Source: Protopterus annectens
Lineage: Eukaryota; Chordata; Ceratodontiformes; Protopteridae
Assembly: GCF_019279795.1 (NCBI RefSeq)
Contig: NC_056748.1
Coordinates: 696,954,806-697,018,805 of the forward strand
DNA: 64,000 nt
Direction: 5' to 3'
This document shows, in pieces, positions 23,106-32,034 of this stretch (the stretch's first letter is position 1; every line of letters starts with the position of its first letter). Below the pieces are notes generated by a model. The model saw nothing but the letters and a program-made list of their open reading frames with translations. It made no database searches and had not been told where the DNA came from. The position numbers and the translations under genes were made by a program.

Positions 23106-23110
23106 TCCTG

Positions 23111-23524
23111 TTTGCAACGGTTCTTGTAGTAGTATATCTTTTAATCTTCCATTACCGCCTTGTAAATCTTTTACTTGCTTTATGTCGATAATTCCGAAGT
23201 TCTCATGCTCACCAAGACTAATTTTTCCTCTGCACCTACTCTACTCCAGAATTACTTTCCACTCTTTATTACAAAACCTACTTAAGGTTTCTTTTAATGT
23301 TGCCTCAAGCCATAAGTCTCTCCTTTTGAAAATACAGAAGGGGAAAGTGTGAATGCCTTTCCCTATGGCTACCTGCTTGACACTGCAGCCTAATTTCTAC
23401 AGAAGCATGGTTTTATTAGAGCCAGCAGTTGGGTGTAGAACCTTTGTATCACTGCTTGGTGTTCTTTAGTAATGAAATGTTTGTCTAATCTCACCCTGAT
23501 ATTATACCCATTAGTGTAATGTGC
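23111..23524 (-). other. Unassigned, possibly an L1/Tx1-like ORF1 remnant
   Basis: On the minus strand fragments such as WLEATLKETLSRFCNKEWK and HENFGIIDIKQVKDLQGG are protein-like but interrupted. They sit between two LINEs and may belong to the same L1-like host element seen at 7755-8954 and 28000-29095. I could not place them in a known domain. Confidence 0.3.
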
Positions 23525-24059
23525 AAGTATTTTATTTATTTTACATTTGTTGACTGGGTTAGTCTGACTGAGCTAAGTAGTCCTTTTTCAGCGGAGGCCT
23601 GGGGAGAAAAGCTCCACAGTTGTACAATTTTACTGTTTACAGTATCAGCAGGTTACAATGTATAAATGAAATGAAATACAGGTTATCAAAAAAATAATAG
23701 TGGAAAAAAAAAACAAGCATACATAAGAGAAATTATTTAACACAAACATTTTCATTAAACAGTGAAGAGTTCATAGTGCATGTAGTTATTTCATGAGATA
23801 TGTGACATTAGAATGGAGATAAGAGATGGAGAAGAAGAGTGATACTTTGAAGAGGTTTACGAGCTAAAAAGGTCTGAAGTTTTGGTGATTACATATGAAT
23901 TAATGGGCTAGATCAGGGAGGATGAGTGCAGAGGCAGGACCACTGAGTATGGAGGTACTCTCTAGTGGCAGTTTTGAATTGATTTGGATGTTTGGGGGAC
24001 CTGATTTCTAGTGGTAATTTGTTCCATGATATGGTAGGATTATAGAGGTTGCAGCCAGT

Positions 24060-27000
24060 TTTAGTCCTGGGTTTGTATATTTATAATAGGTTAAGGTCAG
24101 AGCTACGTAGGGACCCAGTGGGGGAACATTGAGAGATGATGGGAGTTAGTCTAGGGCTGAAGGATTTCAGGTATAGTATAGACTGAATTACTTGCAGTTG
24201 AGACAGTAGAAGCTGGTGAGGTAATTCCAGCCAGTTTAGGTATCTTAGTGAAAGACAATGATGTGTTTTATAAGTTTGATGAGCAGCGAATCTGGCAATC
24301 TTGTTGTAGGTAGACTCTAGTTTAGTTAGTAGTGTGGAGTAAAGATTGGTAAGAATTTGGCAGCTATACAGAAGGCTAGATAGGAGGTACGCATGAGAGA
24401 GGGGTATTTTTGCTTTGTTAGTTAGAAACTTTTTGTTTTGATAAAGACGACCAAGTTTTTGGTGTGTCGTTTTGATGCAGTTGTTTACATGTAGATCAAA
24501 CTTGAGTTGGTCATCTATCATTACTCCTAGTAGTTTTGTACTAGGTTCAACATTAATGGGGGAGTTAATGAGGGATAGTACAGAAAATGTAGATTTAAGG
24601 TGGGTGAAGTTCTTTGGGAGAAATAGTAAGAGTTGTCTTTTTAGGGTTAAGAATTAGCTGATTGTCACAGAGCCAGGATTCGACTGAGTTAAAAGATGCT
24701 TGAGTTGCAGAGATAAGGTCACAGGGAGTATCTGCGATGTGATGACGGTGGAGTCACCTGCGTATTGTACAAGGGATGACTATGGATAGGAGGTGGAGAG
24801 TAGATTAGTGAATATACTGAATAGTAATGGGCCAAGGACAGATCCTTGGGGGACTCCCATTTTGACAGGAAGAGGAGGGGAGAGAGTGGAGAGCCATCTC
24901 ACTGATTGTAGATGGTCAGCGAGATAGCTGGAAAACCAGGCAGTAGCAGAGGCAGAGAAGTTTAGGTTAGCCAGTTTGTTCAACAGAAGAGGGAGAGAGA
25001 CCGTACACCAAAGGCTTTTGAAAGATGGAGGAATAGGCAGGAGACCAACTTATCGCTGTCTCTGGCTAGAGAAATAGTACTAATGAAGGATATCAGGGCA
25101 GTTGTAGTGCTATGTTTAGGGTGAAAGCCATGCTGTGTAGGAGTAAGTTTTCCTGTAGAAGGTATTTCATGATTGCTTGTGCATTTTTCCAGTATTTTTG
25201 AGAGTGGTGAGAGGATCGCGATAGGTCTGAAGTTTGTAATGCCAGTGGTGTTACCTCCTTTGTGAATGGGTATGGTGTAAAATTCTTTCCAGATGGATGG
25301 GACTTTAGATTCTGCGATGGAGTGATTTATTAGGATTGATACAGGGAGGGCAAGGGATTCAGCAACAATCTGTAGGAAATAGGGAGGACAGTTGTCAGCA
25401 GAAGCACAACAGGGTTTATGTTTAGAGAGCAAGGATTTTATATATAGTTAGTGGGTACAGTTGTAAGAGAGAAAGTGGTAGAAGAATTGAGAATAGGAGA
25501 GGATTTGGAAACGTTAGTTGAGCTGGTAGTAGGAGGGGAAGGAATTTATCAACTTAGATATGGATTCAATGATATAGGAATTGAATGCGGTAGCTGTTTC
25601 TTCTGGTGAGTTGTCTGGGCCGGGGTTGGGAGAGGAAGGGCTACCAGGGTGTAGGATTTGGTTTGCAGAGTTCCAAAATTTCTTGGGATCTGTTTTTTTT
25701 GGCAGTTAGGGGGTTAAAGTAGTTATTTTCGTCTTTGTGGATGTGGTTTTTTTTGCCGGATTTCTTAGTTCTTTATATTTTTGCAAATGGGAAGGGAGCT
25801 TAGTTTTTACCCACCTTTTCCATGCCATGTCTCTAGTTTTCATTAGGGTGCGCGTGGCATTGGTAAGCCAAGGGGATATATTATATTTGAAGTGAACAAT
25901 GCGGAGTGGAGCAACAGAGTTAAGAATGTTAAGGAAAGTAGAGCTGAAAGAGTGGACAGTGTCATCAAGGGGGAAGATAGGTTAGATGTGTCCAGTTTAT
26001 CCTGGAGAGGGCGGCATTAAAAGTCTCAGGACAGAAGCTGGACAGTTTGTGACAGGTTATGTATCTGTGAGGCCTAGTGAAATGAGGAGTGTATCTAAAA
26101 ACTTTCACAGGGGAGTGATCACTATGGTATTTGTGGGCATCTGTGACTAAAATCCAATCGATGAGAGAGCTGGGGGTATGTGATCTGTTTGTATGGGTGG
26201 GGGTTGAGAAGTTGTACAAAGCCATGTAAGTTGATACATGAAGTAGCGTTAGGGGATTGAAGAGCTAGCCAGTTAATATTACATCCCCATGAAGAATAGT
26301 TTCATTGAGGATGTTTTGAGGAAGGTAAGAGAGAGTGTTTTCTAAGAGGGTAATGTTATCTCCGGGGGGGGGGGTGTAGATAGCTATGACTGTGATAGTG
26401 GTGTAATTGTCAAGTTTAAAGTTATCTGTCAGGAGTCCAGCAGGTGAGAAGGAGGGACAGGGTTTGTTTAGACTTGAAGGAGTAAGATGGTTTAAATATA
26501 CAATGGCCACTCCACCCCCCCTTTTTTTTATTTTGTCTATCTAATCTAAGAATATTATATCCAGGGGAAGGCTATCGCTGTCACAGTTTTGGGGCTTCAG
26601 CCAGGTTTCAGTCAGGGCAACTATATCAGGGGTGTGGTTAGCCATCCAGGCATGGAATTCACTAATTTTGTTTAGGATGCTTCTAAGATTCGTAGAGTAA
26701 AAAGATACTTGCTTTTTTTGGAGGAGTTGTGTTGGGTTGGTTAGGGGAGTTAGCTTTATTGACTGGGGGGAGGGTTTGAGCCAGGGTTTGGGTGAATGTC
26801 ACCTGACAGTAGTAGAGACTTGGGGAGGAAATATTGTTTGTATAGTAGGTGCTTTATTTTATTTTCTAAAGAGGTGGTAGGGGAAGAGGATATTTTGATT
26901 CTGGGGAGAATGGTATTTAGAGGAAAGATAGATGAGCAGATTGGGAAACATTGCAGAGGATGTGTGAAGACATTGGCATTAGTATTTACAGGATGAAAGC

Positions 27001-27109
27001 AAGTTGGAGTTGGGTGAGAGTTATATGAGGTAAGAGTGTATAGGAGGAGAAGGGGAGGCAATAGAAGAAAGGCTTGGACTGAAAAAGACATGTTAGTAAG
27101 AAGGGTCAA
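24060..27109 (-). pseudogene. LINE A ORF2: hydrophobic leader, endonuclease, reverse transcriptase
   Basis: The N-terminus (26756-27109) has a hydrophobic segment FLLLPPLLLLYTL and ends LLLSGDIHPNPGS, a sequence shared by many CR1/L2-group LINEs and resembling a 2A peptide. EN follows: PDIVALTETWL (26600), RGGGVAIVYLNHL, TITVIAIYTPPPG and LHGDV (26280-26510). 25965-26225 then includes SLIDWILVTD and HSDHSPVKV with the catalytic His. RT: IPIHKGGNTTGITNFRPIA, QHGFHPKHST and LHLSKAF (24980-25432), then MGVPQGSVLGPLLFSIF (24780-24983). The FADD motif is not intact. The C-terminus is at 24081-24521. Stops and frame changes are frequent, so it is non-functional. Confidence 0.85.
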
Positions 27110-27777
27110 TAGTTAAGAGGGAGGTAAAAGTTGGGCTTAGAAGAAAGGTTATAGGGAAGTTAGGGATAGGTAACCAATGGGGGAGTCAGTACACAGAAAG
27201 GAGAAAGGAGTGTTTAGTGTCAAGGGTTTGCAGAAGTGGGGTGTGGCAAGAAAAACAGGAAGGAGTGGGAAGCAAAGGAGGGGATTGTGCAATGGAGAGG
27301 AGTATAAAGGAAATTATATGGGGAGGGGGGGGGAGGTAAGGGAGCGGAGTGAGCCTGAGTGTAACAAGAGAGAATGGAGCAGGTTGGGCCAACAAATGAC
27401 CATCACCACAAAAAACAATCAGCAGGTCAGGAGGGAAACCGTAAAAAGCACACAGTGAAAGTCAGCAGGTAAGTAGAAGAGGTGGGGAGGTGTAGACAGA
27501 GAGGGAAGAGATGTTATAGCAAGGTATACATGGGTATTCACAGTAAGATAAAAACAGTTAAAAGTAAACCACAAACAGAAAAGCAAGAGAGTGTAGCTAA
27601 CTAAGATAGTTGGCACTAGGGTAGTGTCTAACTTATTGATGTCAGAGAGATACAGAGAGACAAGGTTTTTAAACAGGTGAGTGTTGGGGGGGGGGGGGTT
27701 CTCAGTGGTATGCAGGTATCCCATACAGTAGACAAAGTAAGACTAATTTGTGATATTTAGAACATACTTTTAGTTTA

Positions 27778-27958
27778 AACTGGCTATGCAGTAGAGCACA
27801 GGTATTATTCCAGGAGTTGGGAGCAGTATCTATATAGAAGGCAGAAGCAGCCTGGAAGGGAAGACACTTTGCTCTTAAATGTTAATTTCAACTGGCTATG
27901 CAGTAGAGCACAGGTGTTATTCCAGGAGTTGGAGCAGTATCTGTAAAGAAGGTAGCCC
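27778..27958 (-). repeat. 112-bp tandem unit (1.6 copies) at the 5' boundary of LINE A copy 2
   Basis: AACTGGCTATGCAGTAGAGC begins at 27778 and again at 27890. The shared part continues through CCAGGAGTTGG and AGCAGTATCT with few differences. Tandem 5' units are a known promoter design in some LINEs. Here they lie exactly at the upstream border. Confidence 0.75.
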
Positions 27959-27999
27959 ATCAATTAAGCAACATCCATTAGACCAAATATCTGAAGGCA

Positions 28000-29095
28000 C
28001 TTTTTTAGGAATCTCTCTTTCCCTTGCACCTTCCACAATTTTTCCCCCCAGACACATCTACTGTATTTGGCAGCACACTCTAATCCACTGTCATTATGTT
28101 CCCAAGACTGCCTTCATATTTGTTAAGTTTAGTCTTCGGTGGAAACGCATTGAGGCTAATGTAATTCTCATACCTCTCCATTTCCCTTTAACTTTGATAT
28201 CATCTTCTCTTCCTGCGTTTAATTTCCTCTTCTACCTGTAAATCTGCTTGTATCAATCAAAATAATTACCAGTCTACCTTTCTCTATGCATCCCCCTATA
28301 GTACCCATACTATTAGCCTTTTTCACCAGTTCTGCATGTTCAATTTCACTTAAATGTGTCTCTTGCAAAATTACTACTGGTACCTCACCGTTTAATGGAT
28401 AAGCTCTTTGTTTTATCTATTAGTCTGTTCATGTGCTTAGCCAAGTACATTTAAATCCATTACTAATAATAAAAAGATTTTTCAATCTTGACTTTTGTTC
28501 GTTATTCTCTTCTGTGCAAATATGGATGCCACAAGTTCCCTCATACCTTATTTTTTCTCTGCTCTAACATTGTGTCCCCTTTTCTTCCCAGTTGTTTTTA
28601 CTCTTTTTAAAAAGACCTTGTCGAAACCTCCTTCCACTCCATGAGTAAACTACATACTTTTCACCCCCACTTAGTTTACCTTCCATCCATGGAGCCCCTT
28701 CTCCTTCTGGCTTTACTATAGACATACTTCCCCTTTCTACTCATTTGCTTTTGAATTCCTTATCGACCCCAAGTGACCACTTTTGAGCTTGGTGATTCAC
28801 TTTTAATTACTTTCAGTTGTCCTGAGATTCTCATTTCCTCTGCAGGGATTTTGATAGATAGATGCTTCTCAACTGTCCCTTAACTTACTAACATTCCTTT
28901 GTTAGTTACTTACAGAAGCTTCTTTTCTGTTTGCTGTGTAAATTCCACTTAAGTTTTACCATAATGTTTTATCACATTCACTTCAGTCATATCCTTCTTA
29001 GCCCATTTCTTAACTTTCTTAGAAATTTTAGCTTTCACTCTTCCTTTACTGCTGATGTAGCCTTCTTTCTGGTTTAATTGTTGGTTATAAACTCA
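28000..29095 (-). pseudogene. L1/Tx1-like LINE: end of ORF1 and start of ORF2 endonuclease
   Basis: The minus strand at 28300-28480 reads FIISNGFKCTWLS and VVILQETHLSEIEHAELVKK, with the catalytic Glu of the AP-type endonuclease in QETHL. DIKVKGKWRGMRITLASM (28130-28190) matches the next EN beta strands. 28490-29095 is Lys/Glu-rich with interrupted frames and probably represents ORF1. The element is cut at about 27960 by LINE A copy 2 and at 29096 by LINE B copy 3. There are many stops. Confidence 0.6.
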
Positions 29096-29830
29096 TGGTA
29101 TCTTGTAGGTTCACAGGTGTTTACTAGGCATTACTACGTTTACTAGGTCTACATAAGACATTTTACTTACGCCCTGCATTCTTTTAGTGAAGAACCTCTG
29201 TGGAAGTTCCAACTGTTGAATATGCCTGGTTAGGTACATACCAAAGGGGGCACTGTACTCAATGAGAGGTCTGATAAATGCCAAATACAGTGGTACAATG
29301 ACTTCCTTGACTTCTGAAAAGTAAATGCCAAAAAAGGAGAGGTCCAAGGACTGATCCCTGAGGGACTTCACTTGTGACTGGCCTCTTTGTAGAGATGGAC
29401 TCCCTAAATTCTAACTTCCTGGATCCTGTCTGTGAGCCAGATGACTACCCACCGGATGCCATATGGATTTGTGCCTAACCTTTTGAGTTTGCCAACAATG
29501 CTGAGTTGGGTATTGTGTCAAATGCCTTGGCCAGGTCAAGGTAGGCAGTGTGAACAATTTTGCCCTCATCCATTGCTTTGGTGACCTTTTCAAAGAAGTC
29601 CACCATGTTGAATAGGCATAATCTGCCCTTGACAAAACCAAATTGGGTTGGGTCCAGTGTCTGGAGGTTTACTATATCTCTAGTGAGTATCTCCATGATA
29701 ATTCTTTCCATGGCTTTATGTATAAGACTAGTGAGAGTTATGGGTCTATAGTTTCCAGGGTCTGTAGATGGCCCACCTTTGTGGAGAGGGATGACTGTTG
29801 CCTTTCTCCATTCATGAGGCAAGAAATATG
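29096..29830 (-). mobile_element. LINE family B (CR1-like), copy 3, short and internally deleted
   Basis: RT start blocks are well preserved at 29475-29822: EWRKATVIPLHKGGPSTDPG, FGFVKGRLCLFNMVDFFE and AYLDLAKAFDTIPNS. 29111-29371 fuses FGIYFSEV directly to VPLYLAFIRPLIEYSAPF, so the catalytic FADD segment is deleted. The ORF then joins the tail (GCCTAGTAAACACCTGTGAA on the coding strand) with the 3' UTR missing. This is at least two internal deletions in one copy. Confidence 0.82.
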
Positions 29831-29864
29831 AAATTTATATTGTGAAATGTTTCACAGGCATACT

Positions 29865-30000
29865 GTTAAGAAAGTGGAATGTTTTAGATTCATAGATTGT
29901 CACATGGGCTAACTGATTTTTTGGGACACTTTAACCCAGTTAGCCCATGTGACAATCAAACCCTGTACCTTGTATCTATAAGGTAAACACCTTAACCATT
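29865..30000 (-). mobile_element. tRNA-derived SINE with a 21-bp perfect inverted repeat
   Basis: The minus strand reads GGCATAATGGTTAAGGTGTT (A-box like) and, 30 bases later, GGGTTTGATTGTC (B-box like), the pol III promoter layout of a tRNA-type head. The body then contains GATTGTCACATGGGCTAACTG and its exact reverse complement (29895-29915 and 29937-29957). The tail is CTATGAATCT, resembling the family-B LINE tail. It is not a functional tRNA: no acceptor stem closes. Confidence 0.7.
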
Positions 30001-30204
30001 ATGCCAACCTCTTTCTTTCCTTTTAAATATTAGGCTATCTGCCCTTGTAGGTCATTTTAAGTTTAGCCAGTTTCCCTTTCAAAAGTGGGAATCAAATCCT
30101 GCACCTTGTGTCTTTGAGGTAAAACACCTTAACCATTATATCCCCCACCCGTGAGGTAAACACCTTAACCATTATATCACCCCCCCCCGTGAGGTAAACC
30201 CCTG
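30001..30204 (-). mobile_element. tRNA-derived SINE, second copy, with duplicated A-box segments
   Basis: The same A-box (ATGGTTAAGGTGTTTTACC) and a B-box-like GGATTTGATTCCC are present on the minus strand. The 3' part, ACAAGGGCAGATAGCCTAAT, matches the 3' end of the LINE B copy at 57296-57345 (CTAGGGCAGATAGCCTAGTA). The segment GTGAGGTAAACACCTTAACC (plus strand) is repeated at about 30115, 30152 and 30189, a small local amplification of the head. Confidence 0.72.
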
Positions 30205-30660
30205 TGGAATGCCCCAGAAGAGGGCACTGCCTGAGTAGAATGTGCTTTTGGGCAGGAAGGTAATGCTTTGCCATATTATGTGTAACAGAAAGAGATAGCC
30301 TTCGAAATATAATATGCATTGGTTTGCTTACAGATGGTTTGGTCCAGTTTGGAATCCATGGGTGAAACAAAATTTGGTTGGGTTTTCTGACCGTTTTTTC
30401 TTTTTTTGTCCAAGTGGAACCTTAGCTACCTGTAGACATCTTGTGAGTGGAGAATTCTTTCCCCATTATTTTGGGGATTAGGAAAAAGAGGTAAGCAGGT
30501 AGATAGCCTGGTTGAGGGAAATCGCATTCACTACCTTAGGCATGAATGATGGACTGGCCCGGAGTCTCTCTGTCCCTGCTGAAAAGGTGGAATAGCTTTC
30601 TGTCCTTTGTCGCCCTCCTTCCCCTATATCAAGACTACCTGTGGTTTCAACTGCTGATTT
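30205..30660 (-). pseudogene. DIRS tyrosine recombinase remnant
   Basis: Three-frame reading of the minus strand recovers, in order, SAGTERLRASPSFMPKVV, LNQAIYLLTSFS, VYRQLRFHLDKK and CPKAHSTQAVPSSGAFHRG. They are collinear with the recombinase of the DIRS3 copy at 37950-39023 (RVSLRTNPSSMPKVV, LNQSINLPTFFS, VHRQLRFYLDRTK). The HxxR box reads HSTQ, so the catalytic Arg is lost. No other DIRS part is adjacent. SINEs border it on the left. Confidence 0.7.
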
Positions 30661-30904
30661 CAGGGGATCCCCTGCTCTGTTAAATTCTTTTTCCTTAGTT
30701 TTTTTTTTTTTTTGTGCGCAGATACATTAAGTTCTCTCCTCAGGTCTACTTCTTTTTACAAAGTTTTATTCTTTTCTTGGTTTGCTTAGAATGGAGCTAG
30801 GATATCAGATGTCTAAGTCTGCTTCAGCCATAACTGTAAGTTTCCCAAATTCAGTCTCATTGTTGACTGCTAAACTGCCCAACACCCATAATGCATTGTA
30901 GGGT
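30661..30904. other. Short unassigned spacer
   Basis: T-rich on the plus strand (run at 30697-30712). No coding or repeat signature was recognised between the DIRS remnant and the V-SINE. Confidence 0.3.
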
Positions 30905-31268
30905 ATTCCTTTATTTTATTTATTCTTTGCTGATCAGGGCTAGTCCCACTAAGCTAGTAGCCTCTTTCCAGGAGAGACCCGAGATGGTATTTATACTACA
31001 ATGAGAAATTTGGCCAGGTCATCAGGGAACTTTTCCTGCTCTTGTCAACTGGTGCTGTGGGATCTTTCACATCCACATGAACTACCACCAAGTCAAGCAG
31101 ATGAGACTTCAGTTTAATGTCTCACCAAAAAGACTGCACTCTGAGGAATTCAGCACCTGTGTTATGATGCATTACAGTATCACTCAATCTACATGGTATA
31201 GAAATAGAACGCACTGCCTTCTGCACCAAAGGCATGTGTGCTACCTGTTGTCTCACTGACACTGCCAT
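30905..31268 (-). mobile_element. V-SINE-like element, full length
   Basis: The tRNA-like head on the minus strand (31268-31195) has ACAGGTAGCACACATGCC (A-box) and GTGCGTTCTATTTC (B-box). The central segment keeps GAGACATTAAACTGAAGTC, GTGAAAGATCCCACAGCAC and GACCTGGCCAAATTTC. These match the strongly conserved central domain of vertebrate V-SINEs as I remember it. The tail GGCTACTAGCTTAGTGGGAC ... AATAAATAAAATA parallels the LINE A tail at 23525-23600 (GGACTACTTAGCTCAGTCAG ... AATAAATAAAATA). It is a pol III-transcribed, LINE-mobilised element. Family naming is from memory. Confidence 0.78.
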
Positions 31269-31434
31269 TTCTTCACATCAAACATGGTGAAATATTAACC
31301 ATAAACAGTTTTTATTACTAGGACTGAATAATTTTATTTGTTGAAATTGTTTAATCATTACAGAATATGAAGCAATGACAAGATGGGATGTTGCTATTAA
31401 GTTTAAACCACAACAGGGTGTAATATTAAAATAA

Positions 31435-31600
31435 ATAAAAAATAATCACGATTATTTTCCCCTTTGTTGACAAAGTTAGTCCCACTAGGCTGGTAGCCTC
31501 TTTTCATGGGAGACCTGAGGTGGTATTGATACTACTAGGGGAAATTTCACCAGGGCATTGGGGAACATCGCCAACTTCTTACTGTTGTGAGTGGGACCCA
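31435..31600 (-). mobile_element. V-SINE-like element, 3' fragment
   Basis: It is collinear with the 3' half of the copy at 30905-31268: CCTGGTGAAATTTCCCC, CAGGTCTCCCATGAAAAGAG, GCCTAGTGGGACTAAC, then a short A-rich tail. The tRNA head is missing. Confidence 0.75.
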
Positions 31601-32034
31601 TTATGCAGCAGCACTTTCTGTTTCTTTTCCAGGTGCAAAGGCAGGCCAAAGAAACAGGGAGGCTGATGGTGAGAGAAGGAGATGATGGAGTGGTGACAGA
31701 AATGGAGGAGAAAGTGAATATCAAGACCAGAGAATGTGTGCAGGATTCTGAGGAGATGTTTCACCAAAATCTATCTGATGGAGATGAATCAGCAAATGAT
31801 GGATGTACAATTACAACCCTCCAGTCGGGAGGGTTGCAGGATGATTTACTTAAAGAAATGGTGGTGTAGAGTGAGCCAGAAAATGAAGGAGATGTTTCCT
31901 GTAGGGCATTGTGGAGAAAATACAAGAGGATGCAGAGACAATCCTGAAGAATACTGGTGAGATGAAAAGAAAACAAACAGAAAATAAAAGAAGGCAAAAT
32001 GGGAGTTGCAGAAAAAAAAAGCGGAAGAAAATAG
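31601..32034 (+). other. Unassigned; possibly the 5' part of an L1/Tx1-like ORF1
   Basis: The plus strand has a 93-codon frame (31591-31869) rich in Glu, Asp and Lys (GDDGVVTEMEEKVNIKTREC), followed by Lys-rich interrupted frames. It lies directly beside the insertion point of LINE B copy 4, on whose far side an ORF1-type zinc-knuckle region continues on the same strand. Joint origin is plausible, not shown. Confidence 0.35.

Larger units (their letters stand above)
8955..23110 (-). mobile_element. LINE family B (CR1-like), copy 1, split by three nested insertions
   Basis: One LINE lies in four blocks whose order and orientation match the intact relative at 57290-60275. The blocks are the 3' tip 8955-8994, the ORF2 C-terminus and 3' UTR 10854-11617, RT 17828-19105, and EN plus ORF1 21913-23105. 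The gaps hold a PLE, a DIRS element and another family-B LINE. The PLE duplicates CCCTTACAAG, and the DIRS and LINE junctions rejoin LINE sequence collinearly. The 3' tip on the coding strand reads GCCTAGTAATCTCCTATTAT, the family signature. A CR1-like placement is supported by the ORF1 esterase-type motif and the short ATGAACC-like tails of relatives. Confidence 0.85.
23525..27960 (-). mobile_element. LINE family A (L2/CR1-like), copy 2, long copy
   Basis: The 3' tail at 23525-23620 matches the tail of copy 1 (coding strand GTCAACAAATGTAAAATAAA). Coding remnants run to 27109. A pyrimidine-rich (coding strand) 5' region extends to 27730, followed by two tandem units up to 27958. This is the longest family-A copy. 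It is flanked by L1-like DNA. Clade assignment is by motif only. Confidence 0.85.

Noticed and set aside
29895..30200. Functional tRNA genes
   Set aside because: A- and B-box-like words are present, but no cloverleaf or acceptor stem closes. They are SINE heads.
31591..31869. A 93-codon acidic frame as a host gene
   Set aside because: It overlaps a V-SINE fragment at its start and adjoins LINE insertions. A degraded LINE ORF1 is more likely.
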